A stretch of 64,000 nt of DNA, from contig WHUX01000028.1 in the NCBI GenBank assembly GCA_015179025.1, forward strand, positions 62,001-126,000, given 5' to 3'. This stretch comes from Terfezia claveryi. Its lineage: Eukaryota; Ascomycota; Pezizomycetes; Pezizales; Pezizaceae. Positions 1-10,974 of this stretch are shown in pieces. A program made the position numbers and the translations under genes. The stretch's first letter is position 1; every line of letters begins with the position of its first letter. Under the pieces are notes generated by a model, which worked only from the letters and a program-made list of their open reading frames with translations, was not told the DNA's origin and did not search any database.

Positions 1-215
1 TCTCCTACTAACTCCTCTGGTATCTTATCTACTTCAAACACCTCTCTTTCCCTGTATGTCTGAGCAAGCGCTTGGTATGGAGGCAAAGAAATGGGAATTT
101 TAACTTCGTCTAAAATCACGGATTTCTCATCTATATCTGAAAACAGCCTTTTACCTTCAGTGCTCTTTAGCGGGGTAACCGCTTGTGCTCTGGAATCATG
201 CATAGATATTGACAT
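1..215 (-). CDS. Unknown protein, 5' part, runs off the left edge
   Basis: An open frame of 71 codons starts at an ATG (213-215) and continues past the window edge without a stop. The visible part is mildly acidic, has segments such as SVILDEVKIPISLPPYQAL and ends in REREVFEVDKIPEELVG. No membrane segment, signal peptide or family motif is visible, and I do not recognise it. The next ATG (M5) is an alternative start. Composition looks coding, unlike the shadow frames around it. It could be the first exon of a gene or the start of a transposon ORF. Confidence 0.45.
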   Translation of the reverse strand, partial: MSISMHDSRAQAVTPLKSTEGKRLFSDIDEKSVILDEVKIPISLPPYQALAQTYREREVFEVDKIPEELVG

Positions 216-489
216 TGTGGGTATATTGTGAAAAAACATCTTTTTCTTCATATCTTCCGCAGAAGCCTCTGCAGAACCCACAGATCTTGCTGGCATTATT
301 GGTTTGGTAGCCTCCGGGAAAAAACGCAGATATATATACTTTTTTATCTGATTGCAATTATCAGAACCCGAGACACCTTGCCATCGTTATTTACAGTGGA
401 GAGCATGCATTGCCGTAGAGAGGAACCGGAGTCCTTAGTCTCGTGCCCCTTTCATCAACCAATTTACCCTTTTTTAATCGAGCGCACTC

Positions 490-566
490 CCAAACTAACC
501 AGTCTGTTGTCTATGGGGAGAGTTGCAAGGTCACGAACTCTACAAGACTGGTTTATAGGAGGCTAG
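490..566. mobile_element. MITE-like repeat, copy 1
   Basis: About 42 bp from the CAGTCTGTTGTCT block to the GGTCACGAAC block is nearly the same as the interior of the small TIR element at 27371-27457. Here the ends are degenerate, but an inverted AACCAGTCT / AGACTGGTT pair and a terminal GAGGCTAG remain. It is probably a diverged copy of the same non-autonomous family. Confidence 0.45.
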
Positions 567-1667
567 TCCCAAACAGGTCTGCGACTGTCTGAAACACTGC
601 CATCAATTCTATAGAATTTGCCTACGACCGCATGCTGGGGTATTTTTACCAGATCGACTTGTGCCAACATGGACAGTCGCCCTCCACCTCATCCCACGAA
701 CCATCCTAATGGCACCTTTAGCTGCTCGAGACCGCCCCATAATCATGATAGACCAGAGCTCCATGTCCCTAATACTTCCGTGGTACAATAGAATCTATGA
801 TCCCCAACAGGCAGGTGCTATCCCTACGGCTCCTCTGTCACCCAGCGGAAGCCGGCGACTTCAACCGCTGTTATCAAAAGATTAGCCAATATGTCTAGTA
901 GGACCACATAAATATGTGTGGATGAATCGACTCCAGGCAGCGGAAATCTACTCAAATACCTACAAGCTACGAGATTATGTGGACTGGAATAGCAGGCCGT
1001 TGGACAAGTATTTATTCCAATGGTATAATCAGAACCCTTTGGAAGGCCCGATTGCTACTTTTGGCAATGTGAGCCATCATCAATTCACGAAGTGTGATCA
1101 GAAGCTGCCAGGGTGGAGGGAGACAGTAAAGCTATTTCCCTTCATGGTGATTACAAAGTGTCCTATAGATGATACAAACCTGCTATAGAGCAGAGACGGG
1201 ATTCAGCGTGCTTGTGGAGAGGATAGGGAGCGGGAGTAGTTAATGTGGGCAGGGTTAGAAAGGTGAGATCTAGTGAGCAAGAAAGGTTGGGGTTGTGGGA
1301 AGGGGTTGGAGTTAGTGGATATTCTTGATTTGCTGCGTTTTAGATTCTATTCAAGTAGTGAAGTTTTACTACACACTATTCGTATTGTTATGTTTTTCTA
1401 GCGAATCCTATTATGTTTACAGTGCTCCCATATGTTCACAGTGTCCTGAGGTGCGAGCTAGAACAAACTAAAGTAGGTAATGCCAAATTCAGTAGTGCAT
1501 TCCTGGCCACGCAACGCGAACAAGCAAAACGAAAACACACAAAACGAAAACACACAAAGTCCCTATTATTCACATACAAATTAAAAAAATTAAAAAAAAA
1601 AGGAATTTAGTAAGGAAAAGAAAAAGGAAGAAAAAAAAAGGTAAAAAAAAAAAAAAAAACCCATCAC
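567..1667. other. No recognisable gene
   Basis: Several short frames exist (661-885, 916-1188, 1413-1610), none with a motif I recognise. The right part is A-rich, with repeated ACAAAACGAAAAC-type words and A-runs up to 1658. Confidence 0.5.
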
Positions 1668-2412
1668 TTATCCTTCCACAACCACACCTTTCCACTCCAT
1701 GCCTCCATGACTCAACGCAAAATAAATACACTCCACCACGATCGAATGACTATCTATCCTTCGCTGCCTGTCTGAGCCCATCGTCTTAAATAGTATCGTC
1801 ATTTCTTCGCTCATCTCAAATGACGCACCATCGTATTTAACCATTCTCCAGTTGCTCCCTGTCGTAATAAAACCAAATACTTCACCCCCACCATTATTAT
1901 TATTATCACGCATATCCTTCATGGCAAGGAAACCTTGCTTCATGGCCTGTCCGAGGGAAGCTCGCTTTGTCTCCACGATGACGATAAAGTCTTCACTTCT
2001 CACTTGAATAAGATCAACAATAGCAAATTCCTCTTCTCCGCCCGTTTCGCTATCTTTAGAAACAATTTCTTTCTCAGACAGCAGCCGCACATTTTTGTGT
2101 CCGTCGTCAGGATGAAAGATTCGAGTATAGGACTAAGGATAGCATAAACCAAGTGATTGATATTAACCTCTTTGAAATCCGTATCGGCTTCGAAAAGAGG
2201 ACCTTCAACATTTATTAGCACTACCAGCAACAAACTCTGACTACCAAAATACCTTCAATCAGTAAATAGCGCACTATCTCCTTATATACCTCCTCCTTCA
2301 TCTCATCCAGGCTCAGCCCTCCCTCCTGTTTATAGCTGAGGCCAGTCACCAGTGTATGCTGTATCGTTCCCTCAAAACCACCGTTAGCTGCGTCCCACAT
2401 GGATATCGACAC
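1668..2412 (-). pseudogene. PD-(D/E)XK-like fungal protein, copy 1, frameshifted
   Basis: Paralogue of the intact gene at 23491-24284. The 3' part (1668-2090) keeps the putative nuclease core: an acidic GGEEEFAIVDLI strand, then IVETKR (the E-x-K of a PD-(D/E)XK fold), a Q-containing helix (SLGQAMKQ) and GFITTGSNWRMVKYDG. The 5' exon ends in EEVYKEIVRYLLIEG. The intron at 2203-2252 is 50 nt, the same length, position and phase as in the paralogue, with a GCTAAT branch point. One base is missing in an A-run (T-run 2092-2096 on plus), so DTK and NVRLLSEKE lie in different frames. The N-terminal third is not recognisable and a copia LTR lies close upstream. The nuclease fold is inferred from motif spacing. 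Confidence 0.7.
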
Positions 2413-2460
2413 TCTGAAGAACCCAGCTTACCTTAGAGGCCCCTTTGGCCGGAATCGTAG

Positions 2461-3150
2461 TGTTAGGACCCCTTTGAGTGTTGTGGTAGGTTGAGGATGA
2501 GGATAATCGGAGAAGCAGGTGTAGGATGATGTGAATGTATGTAAGAGCTCTAACTCAATGGCCTAGGAGAGAACCTTATAAGGGTTTGCCAAGATTCCTG
2601 CCAAGCCCGCCTATATACCTATCTAGGTAATGCAAGTAATGCAACGCAGTGTATCTCTTGGGATGAGAGGTCATGCAGGTCATGCATAGCAACACTAACA
2701 GCGAATAGACAGATGAATGGCCACTAAAGGAACACTTCACCTGATATGAGTGTGTGTGAATGATATGAGTGTGTGAGACTGTTAGACAGTGCGAACGTAT
2801 GAGTGAGAACGTAAGTACGAATATGTCAGGAGTGTATGAGACGTTCTTCAACAGGTTCCACCTCTCTAGAGACGCAACATGAGGAGCTCTATATACATGA
2901 AGGGATAATGCTAATGACTGCCGTTACAGTTAAGTATGCTGGTAAGCAGGTATGTGCTGGAGTTACGTGAGTGGCATCTCATGATGTTGTGGCACAATTT
3001 GTGCCACAGCATCATAAGGATATGATGATATGATGTATGACATGCCACGATTTTTTTTTTTTTTTTTAAAACTAGTTACTGCCTATGCGGCCCCGTTAGG
3101 GGGGCCATGAGGAGCCAATGACATGCCACGACATCATATGATTTTCAACA
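2461..3150 (-). mobile_element. Copia-type LTR with a nested LINE tail
   Basis: On minus it starts TGTTGAAAATCA directly after a purine tract (plus 3151-3159) that follows the end of copia pol, so it is the 3' LTR. The other end is probably at 2461 (CCTAACA) or 2479 (CCACAACA); I could not find a second complete LTR to fix it. Inside, at 2981-3015, 15-nt arms flank AATTT to form a near-perfect hairpin. A 67-bp LINE tail is inserted at 3051-3117. A related fragment lies near 25385-25495. Confidence 0.6.
3051..3117 (-). mobile_element. LINE 3' tail, 67 bp
   Basis: T-run 3051-3067 (poly-A on minus) followed by only the last ~50 bp of the LINE 3' UTR, including the GGCCCC/GGGGCC hairpin. The 14-bp duplication ATGACATGCCACGA flanks it at 3037-3050 and 3118-3131. 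Confidence 0.9.
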
Positions 3151-3159
3151 CCCCTCCTC
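3151..3159 (-). promoter_or_regulatory. Copia polypurine tract
   Basis: GAGGAGGGG on minus, directly next to the LTR 5' TG. This is the standard position for the plus-strand primer of an LTR retrotransposon. Confidence 0.6.
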
Positions 3160-3278
3160 AGCAGATACTGCTGGATAGCAAGTCGACAAATATGACTAGT
3201 CTCGTTAGAAACCTAAAAACCCAGTGGGAAAAAGATGGTAAAAGAGTGCTAATCAGCTTGTTCGCATTATTTGATCCC

Positions 3279-4290
3279 TTAAAGTAAGAAATTGAGACCG
3301 TGGTAGCAGCTTCGAACTAGGATATTGTGTGCTCGGCCTCGAGCTCTTTCTGCTGGACTTGTTTTGGTGCCCGGGGGCCTTTTGTGTACTGAGATACGAA
3401 CGAATCCGTACTTTTTGTTGGATTTGTGGGGGTTGGATTGATTTGTACTGTTCGTACAGATGTCAGCTAAGTTGCTGGCACTGGGTATCCAAAGGATGTT
3501 ATTCTTGCCTGTTTCCACCAGATCTCTGATATCGTGGTAGGCCACGTCTATATGCTTGCTTTTGTCGCTGATGCGGGGGTTATCAGTTAAGTCTATTGAC
3601 CCGTCATTATCAGCGTTTCAAGCGCAAGGAATGTCAACACGGAGTTCAGCCAGGGCGTTCTGCAGCCATATTTACTGTTTGGAAGAGGTAGAAAGAGCGA
3701 TGTACTCAGCCTCGACCGTAGAGGTTGAAACACAACGTTGCTTTACCGATCTCCAGCAAATTGTATTGCCAGTACCTGGAACACGTTGCCCGTTATTGAT
3801 TTCCGATCATTCTTGTCACCTGCAAAGTCCGAGTCTGAGTAGCCCGATAAGCTCACCAAACTGTTATTTGGCTTCTTATAGGTAAGGGTAGGATCTCTCG
3901 TTCCTTTAAGATAACGAGGAGTCTTCTTTATAACACCCATATGGTCTGTTGTGGGTTTTGATGACAATGCAGAGACGGTGAAGGCAAGATCTGGCTGGTA
4001 CCGATCACAAGGTACATTAGGGAGCCAATTATTTGCCTAAAGCGGGATGTGTCTGCAAGATCTTCTTGCTCTTGGGCCTTTAAGTGAGGATCCAAGGACA
4101 GAGAGACCGGGTTGCAGTCATTCATGCCGAATTTAAGAAGTAACTGGTCGATGTATGTTCTTTGTGATACCTAGGGTAACGCAGCGTTCATGCCATGTTA
4201 TCTGGGTACCTAATAGCCAGCTTAGAGGACCCGAGTTCGCTTAGTTTGAACGCACTCTTTAGCGAAGCTTTCAGTTTATCTCTTTCAGCA
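3279..4290 (-). pseudogene. Copia pol remnant (RT to RNase H)
   Basis: Spread over several frames. 5' to 3' on minus: AFKLSELG, then QRTYIDQLL, NDCNPVS.LDPHLKA, the RQIIGSLMYL block, GVIKKTPRYLKGT, SGYSDSDFAGDKNDRKSITG (RNase H start) and NNILWIPSASNLADI near the end. The order and words are typical of Ty1/copia reverse transcriptase and RNase H. Frameshifts near 3930 and 3550 separate the parts. It faces the plus-strand gag at 4365, so one element is folded head to head; the junction lies at about 4290. Confidence 0.75.
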
Positions 4291-4293
4291 CTG

Positions 4294-4312
4294 CAGGTTA
4301 TGAGGCCCGGCG
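4294..4312 (+). promoter_or_regulatory. Possible primer-binding site, half-tRNA-iMet type
   Basis: CAGGTTATGAGGCCCGGCG lies just before the copia gag leader. GGTTATGAG is complementary to the anticodon loop of initiator tRNA-Met, the internal-fragment primer known for copia-type elements. There is one extra G compared with a perfect match. The neighbouring 5' LTR is absent because the element is rearranged here. Confidence 0.4.
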
Positions 4313-4364
4313 TACTGTAGGCTCAGGATAGATATTCACCTACAACAACAACAACTCTCCAAAT

Positions 4365-5309
4365 ATGCAGAACCTCTCCAACGAGCAGAGCCAGGAAGCT
4401 GAAGCTCTGCACAAAACGTCTGCACCCGCAACATCCTACCTCCCACTCCACACGTTAGAGCAACCCTCCAACACCACATTTCCCGATCCCATTCCAGTGA
4501 GATCCTTCGCTCTCACTAAAGAAAACCGTCCGCGCTCAGTCAAGTTCAATAATGTTGAACCATTGGAAGGAGTAAAAGACTATGAGGATTGGGCCTCTCA
4601 AATGGTAAAGAGTTTTGACGCAATTCACGTTCTGGACATCCGGTAGTAGTTGAAGGTGTTCAGCTATCTCCACATGCGTCTGCACAAGAAAAGGAGGGGT
4701 ATCAAGCTCTTTCAAAGCATGCTCTGCTAATCCTGATACAGGTAATTAGCAAACCTCTCTTAAAGGAGATATCAAAGTATAGAACGCCGCATGAGATCTG
4801 GAAGTATCTCAAGCAGTCATTCTATAGAGATACTGCCTTCTCCTTTGTCCATCAGGTAGTAAGCCTCTGCCTTCTCTTTACCAAGCTTGATAAGGAAAAG
4901 CCTTTCCGAATTCATGGACAATTTTGATGAACAGTAGAACAGGGTACTCCAAATGTCTGGCGGCCCGTTCCTAGAGGAAGACTTTGCTAAGGGAGACTTC
5001 CTGTTGGCCGCCTTAAGCCACAAGTACCAGAACCCCGTGGATAACTTGACCACGAAGGCTAACCTTACCTATGAAGAGGTAAGGCACAGCATGTTGGCTC
5101 TTGCTTCCAATACTCAATTGGGAAGTACTCCAGCAAACAACAATAACACAGCCCTGTTAACTCAGGCTCGTGGCTCTAAAAAAAAGCGAAAACGCACCTC
5201 TGGCGCAAAAGAGCAGCAGAATAATGATGCAGGTACGCAGAAGACCTGTATTTACTGCAAAAAGCATGGAGGAAACTCCAACGGCCACACCTGGCAAGCT
5301 CAAGCGTGA
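4365..5309 (+). pseudogene. Copia gag remnant
   Basis: The first frame (to 4646) has the usual gag start and PLEGVKDYEDWASQMVKSF. After a damaged stretch a second frame (4953-5309) carries LAALSHKYQNP, a basic KKKRKR patch and a zinc knuckle beginning CIYCKKHGG with GH at the expected spacing; its last Cys is lost in a frame change. The protease follows at 5440 in another frame. At least three lesions interrupt gag. Confidence 0.65.
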
Positions 5310-5439
5310 TCAAACACGCAAGCAGGATAAGGCAAAACAGGATAATGCTAGCAATAACAATAACAATAACAATAACAACCAGGAATTCCCAAAGCAACAA
5401 GCACCTTCTCAAGACTCAAGGTCTTATTGCCACCGCTCT

Positions 5440-5644
5440 CGTTTCTGATGAGGCTACGGATATTGACCAAGCTCATGTCAGTACAAACTCATACTCCTGG
5501 AAACTTGACACATGTGCAACAGCTCACATGACCTCTGATATAGGAAGATTTGAGCGTCTTGAGCAGAATAACGGAGTTGTGAATGTGGGAGGGGATAATA
5601 CCCTTTCCGTGGAAGGAATTGGCCCAGTAATTACCTTCTTCTAA
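5440..5644 (+). pseudogene. Copia protease remnant
   Basis: WKLDTCATAHMTSD matches the copia protease block (usually LDTGATxHMT). The active-site Gly is Cys here, so the protein would probably be inactive even without the other breaks. It is continuous with the gag remnant upstream and with LTAVLYVP and GHSLVSW words downstream (5660-5720), as in intact copia polyproteins. Confidence 0.65.
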
Positions 5645-6430
5645 ACAATGTTCACAAAGTTCTTCGTCTTACTGCTGTGCTATACGTCCCTTTACTGGGT
5701 CATTCGCTTGTTTCGTGGAATGTATTAAAGGACAAGGGATATATGTTGAGAGCGCAGGGTAATAAGATTATTGTGTTTGTTGTTCTACTCGACCTGGTTG
5801 TCCCAATTCTATGCTTTCTGGCAATTCTGTCCTTTCTGAGGTAATCGAGCAACCTGTACTTACCCGAATTTAAAGGCAATCTGCCGTTCATTGTCGAACA
5901 AAGAGACAGTTCGTTTCTAGCCTCTAATACAGCCTCTAACCAGGCCTCCGGATCCACCTCTAATCAGGCCTCCGGATCCACCTCTAATCAGGCCTCTGGA
6001 TACCCTCCTATTAATGAGGTCTCCAGAACAACCTCCAAAAGAGCCCTCGAAACTGCAACGGATCCCAGGCTTTGGGGTGAAGTATGCGCAGCCGCAGTCT
6101 ATATCCGCAATCGCCTACTCCATTCTCAGCTTCCTCAAAGAAAGACCCCCTTTGAGCTGCTGCATAATAAGTTACCAGCGATCGGGCATCTGCAACCCTT
6201 TGGCAGCCCCTGCTACATCCATATTTCTGCAGAACGCAGACCTCCTGGGAGCAAGCTCCAGCCTAGGGCAGAAAAATGCATTATTCGTTGGTTATACAGA
6301 ATCCCCTTCTATCTACAAGGGCCAGCTCGGCCTAGCTAATAAGCAAATGTTCACCGTGAAGGCATCCCTCTGCACATTCATCCAGCCTGAGAACGCTGGT
6401 AATATACCAGCCGCACCAACCAATACTGGG
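5645..6430 (+). pseudogene. Copia integrase remnant, core deleted
   Basis: After the protease end the zinc-binding and D-D-E core are missing. The frame resumes with YIRNRLLHSQLP, KTPFELLHNKLP, HLQPFGSPCYIHI and a PRAEKCIIVGY-like end, the C-terminal part of a copia integrase. At 5935-6000 three copies of a unit coding SNQASG(S/Y) lie in tandem. Confidence 0.6.
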
Positions 6431-6693
6431 CTAACAGGCCAACTGAGAGCTTACCAACTGAGCCTCTACCTACAACTTTCACTTGCGCTTGCTTGTGCAT
6501 CCTTATTGAAGAACGCCTATTACAACATATTCTTATTTTCCCATACAAAATTTGCTGGGGCAGAGCTTCATTAAGGTTCTTTATATTAACTGCTTCACTG
6601 CGGAGATCTGCAAATTGCCAGATATTCTCGTATTTTGCAGTTGTAGTTTTCTCTTTTCTTAAAGAACATACCTCTCAAGGTGGCTTAGTATTC

Positions 6694-6756
6694 CTCATAG
6701 CCCCCCTAACGGGGCTGCATAGGAGTACTGAGTATTTAAAAAAAAAAAAAAAAAAA
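6694..6756 (+). mobile_element. LINE 3' tail, 63 bp
   Basis: Starts in the last stem-loop of the LINE 3' UTR and ends in an A-run. Flanked by the 15-bp duplication GGTGGCTTAGTATTC (6679-6693, 6757-6771). Confidence 0.9.
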
Positions 6757-6771
6757 GGTGGCTTAGTATTC

Positions 6772-8039
6772 TTATAGAGAAGATATCGAATTAGGAAATC
6801 AGCTACCAACACCACTACCATACCCTGCCCATACCACACCACCTTTTTCTCCTCCTTCTTCCCCTCCAACTTCTTTGCCTCCCTCAGCTTCTCGCTCTTG
6901 TCCGATACTGCTATCTATAATAGCACTCCTATTTGGGGGGCTCATTGCTATAATTATTTACTTAACCATCACTCCAAAAATGTGGGTGTTTCTTCATATT
7001 AGCAATGGGTTGCTTACAATAGGCCCCCAACTCAAGGTCCAAAATTTGCTGAACGAGCCTCCACACACCCCCATCTAAACACCTCTTCACTTCGGAGATT
7101 GCTGTTGCCGGGTTCTGTTTCCTTTTACTGCTACAATTGTTTACCGATACCATCCCCTCAAACACCTCCTCAACACCTCCTCAACACCATTATTGTCTAC
7201 AAAGGACCTTTGCTTCTCTCGCATGTGCTTTGACTTTGCTCCTTGAAGGTATCTTGTAACAAATAGTCTGAGGTCCATATTACTGCTTCTCAGTAATTCA
7301 CAAATCTTGAAGACCCTCGGTTCCTCCTCAGTCCTCAGCATCCAATGCGATTGCATCCCATTAACCATCCATAACAGCGAACTTTGTTTTCTGCAATAAC
7401 CTAATTCACTGATCTCCCGATGCACCTGAAGACGATTATTAACACTTGAAGTTGGTTATTAATTCTGATTAGCAGTCTGGATTTCACTATGTTCTGGGAT
7501 ATTTTTGTTGAGATGTTCAAAAATAAAGATTTACGTTCCAAAACAAATACTTTTCTATATTGTACTGCTCCGAAGCCACTAGCGTATTACATGTTTGTTG
7601 GGGTTTTCACACTAGTTCCTCCGAGCTCGGAGGACACTAGCGTGAAGTGTAGGTTACTAGCAGACAATTAGCCGTACATAGCACTAAAATAATTACAGCG
7701 TAGGCACTAAGAGTCTGGTCACGAGAGCACAGAATAGGGCATATTATCTCAACAGCTATAAAGATCATGTGACATCCCTGCTTACTATATAGTACAGTCA
7801 TATCAAACACGGACGTATGTCCCTAGTCTCATGCCGTATGTCCCACCTTTTCGAGCCCGCAGAAGCATGAACACAACCCGACAACCTTACAGGCACCTTT
7901 TCCCCCTCATAGTCTCTCACTCTTGCTGACTGCCTCACTAACTAAAGTTGCTGAACACATCACAGGCCCCCACAGTCTCTGGTGCCTCTAGCATCATGTG
8001 GTGGAGAAGAAAGATTTGACTTCCACGGTAGTGTTCTCA
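6772..8039. other. No secure gene
   Basis: On minus, 6962-7425 shows two adjoining frames with coding-like composition (VFKICELLRSSNMDLRLFVT, EVLRRCLRGWY). They could be one broken gene; no family is recognised. At 7618-7637 a short palindrome around CTCCGAGCTCGGAG is visible. Nothing else supports a gene. Confidence 0.4.
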
Positions 8040-8183
8040 ACAGGCCAGGCCAGGCCGGCCGAAGCTAAGGCCGGGCCCGGCCTGGGCCACTCTAGGCAGG
8101 CCGCCTGAATAGCCTGAATAGCCTGGACCATGGCCTGAATAGCCTGGACGGCCTGCTTACGGCCTGAATAGCCTGGACGGCCT
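8040..8183. repeat. GC-rich repeat, left part
   Basis: Repeats of GCCTGAATAGCCTGGACGG and GGCC-rich words. The mirror image (GGTCCAGGCTATTCAGGCC) lies on the far side of the LINE insertion at 10260-10278, so the empty site was a foldback-like GC-rich repeat. Confidence 0.6.
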
Positions 8184-10210
8184 TTTTTTTTTTTTTTTTT
8201 TAAAACTAGTTACTACCTATGCGGCCCCGTTAGGGGGGCCATGAGGAGCCACCCGGAAGCCCGGGTGGATTGAGGGGAGAGGCAAGTTAATCTGCCAATT
8301 CCCGCGCGGGGTAAATACAAAAGAAGGAAAGGGGGCCCCATGCTGTCATTAACGGACTGGCCGAAGACCCGTAGGCCTGACTGAGCCTCCTAACTTTGAG
8401 GAACTGAATGGAACTAAAACCACAAGTTGACGATGCGAAAAAACCAACGGAACTAATTAAGAATAAAGGAACCGGACTGAATCACCACTTGAAAGAATGC
8501 CACGTGACCAAATGAAATGATACCCCAAATAGCGTGGTATAGTTTGGACACGTGACCAAAAATCCTGGAAACTGAGACATGAATAAGGGAATTCGTAAAT
8601 GATAGAACTAATTGAGCTCATGGTATAAGAGCTTGAAGAAAGCCTCAGTCGCCTCGTAGGTCTCTTCCTCCTCTTTCCTCCATACCGGCTTGTCAAGCTC
8701 TTCCCAGCTGCTCCTACCATCCAGGATCGTTCTGATGCGTCTGAAACGTGGACAGGCGAACGTGATGTGGTCTACTGTTTCCGAGGGGTGACCGCATGAG
8801 CATTCTGGTGAATCTGCTTTCTTGACGTGGTGTAGCCAGCTTCTCTGTGGACCTCGGTTTGTGCGTAGCCATGTATATGCCGATAAGGCTTGGCGGTCCC
8901 AATCTGTTCTTCTCATGCCGTAGCCTGCACTTGTGCGTGCTTTTTTCCGTATTGCTTTAGAGGCTGCTTGCCTCCTTCTGTTGAGATCTTCATGCTGCCG
9001 GTTAGTGTGCCTAAATGCGAGTTGAAGCTGGCGTTGCCGTCCGCCCTTTCGTTTCCGTGAATCCCGATGTGCCCTCTGACCCATGACAACCGGAGGTCCC
9101 TGTGTGGGTTATTGACTAAGGCGGCTTTGATTCCTTCTTCTATGTGTGAACGAGGGGGGGAACCCTGGCTTAGGTTTATCACGGCTTGGACTGCCGCTTG
9201 AGAGTCTGAGAGAATGGCGAGCATGCACAAACGGGGGGGATCTTCCATCAGGACATGCCCTGATGGTGTGTTAAGTCCTTCCGGCATTGCTGTCGGAGGT
9301 CAACATTGATTTTTCGACCTAGGGCACAACTTGCCCTTACCCCTTTCGGGGTCCCCTCGGAGGTATTAGCGGCGACGGGGTGGACGGGCACTGTTATTCT
9401 CCGCCGGGCTGTCCCCGGCCTTGCCGCTGGGGAGAGAAAAACTGCCCTACTCCACCAGCCGACCGGACGGCCTTTCCTGTATCGCCTCCCTCATCAGTTC
9501 TCAGTTTTCAATATGGGACATACTCACGGCGTTACCCGCTTTCCATATCTTGTAGTGGACCAGACCCACTTACTGAGTTGAATCAGTAGAGAACTATGCG
9601 GTCGCAACTCCGCTATAGCATTTGCCTTTGCTCCTTAAGCCTCAGCAGGTGAACTGCGTACGCATTGCTGCGTTCATTGAGACCGACACCCGCATCCGTC
9701 CTGTCGGACCGTTACGCTGCAGTTAACCCGGAACCCCGAGCTCTTGTATGCAATGTCAGGGAACACGCGTAATGGAATTCATTACTCTAATGGTGCTCTG
9801 AACCGTACGTAACGCCTCGCCTCAAGCTGCATTTCTCAGCTCTTCGCGATGCAGAAGGTGGTACATACAAACTCCCACCATCCGCCGGCGGTGTCTCGCC
9901 ACCGGTCTCTATAGGTATATTACTGTGAACACTACTGCTCAATGTGAACGATTCGCAGTGGACACTATACCAAAGATCCCCCAGTGACTAACCAATACAT
10001 CACACGTACTGGAGGAAACCCCCTACGGGTAGTGCCAGCCATGACTGTTTGTACGAGATGTGACCTGTCCGAGCCCAACCGGAATTCAACCGGACTTAAC
10101 CTGGCGCACGCACCTGGTGGTGAGTCAACTGCTAGGTAATGTAGATGACTGGGGGTACTTCACTACGACGAGTTGCTGTCTCTGCCCTTGCTCGGCTATC
10201 CGCCCCCAGG
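8184..10210 (-). mobile_element. LINE with an internal deletion
   Basis: Bounded by the 14-bp duplication AGCCTGGACGGCCT (8170-8183, 10211-10224). From the poly-A (T-run 8184-8201) inward it holds the 3' UTR with two hairpins, then the C-terminal end of ORF2 (RNase H tail and Cys-rich finger, 8608-9287). About 0.9 kb without clear coding follows and looks like a 5' leader. The whole endonuclease and RT core is missing. The short N-terminal reading before the RNase H part may be the start of ORF1 fused to the end of ORF2. Confidence 0.75.
8608..9287 (-). pseudogene. LINE ORF2 C-terminus (RNase H tail and zinc finger)
   Basis: Two overlapping frames. The first keeps LAILSDSQAAVQAVI (RNase H aspartate) and WVRGHIGIHGNERAD (His/Asp end of RNase H). 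The second keeps SAYTWLRTNRGPQRSW and a CSCGHPSETVDHITFACPRF finger (C-x-C, then H and C), typical of Tad-like fungal LINEs. A frameshift separates them between about 8990 and 9070. The preceding 18 codons are not RNase H and mark the deletion junction. Confidence 0.8.
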
Positions 10211-10224
10211 AGCCTGGACGGCCT

Positions 10225-10970
10225 GCTTACGACCTGAATGCCTGGGCCAGCCTGGGGCCGGTCCAGGCTATTCAGGCCTTCTGAAAGTCAGGCCGGGGCC
10301 GCCCCCGGTTTTAGGCCCGCACACCAGCCGTGCATCACCATCCCTTCGATATACCCTCATGCTTATAATCAGCCGGTACGGAGCAATTCTAGGACATCGT
10401 TTTGGAACCATCGTTTGTGGGTCTACGTCAGGGCAGGTGCTTTGGGCTGTGGTTGACAAGTAACATGAGAAGGTGGATGGGATGAGCGTTTATGTACATA
10501 AAGATTTCAAAATACAATTGACATTTATTACGCTTGTTTACAGGTGCACTCTCAACCATGTATACGCTTGATTGCACAGCGCAGGCCTTCATTGTAGGGA
10601 AGCTAAAGAGCTATCCGTTGCAGATGGAATAACTACGGCATGGTTAGAGATCCAGGCAACTGATAAAGGGTATAGTTGAACTTGCCCAGTGCGGCACACT
10701 CAGTCTGGCACCCCGAGGCAGGGACGTTGGACACCTGGTGACCGCAGGCATAGGTAGTGTTCACTTGACGCCTGGAGGCAGGGAAATTAGACACCTGGCG
10801 TCCGGGGTTAAAGGTGGTGAGCGCTTGACGCCTGGAGGCAGGGATATTGGACAGGTTTTCCTGGGAGACATATGGTCAAATGGGTACCCACCGGGCGCCC
10901 TAAAAGCCACGAGAGGCAGGGGAAAAACCAGAGGCGCCAGGATGCCTCTGCAGGGCGTCAGGACGCCATA
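10225..10970. repeat. GC-rich repeat, right part, and a degenerate repeat region
   Basis: 10225-10345 completes the GC-rich foldback interrupted by the LINE. At 10690-10860 a motif near GACGCCTGGAGGCAGGGA recurs about four times with GACACCTGG-type spacers. No gene seen. Confidence 0.45.
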
Positions 10971-10974
10971 AATT

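Noticed and set aside
9306..9589. Two plus frames of 69-91 codons in the LINE
   Set aside because: They lie in what looks like the LINE leader on minus and have no known motif.
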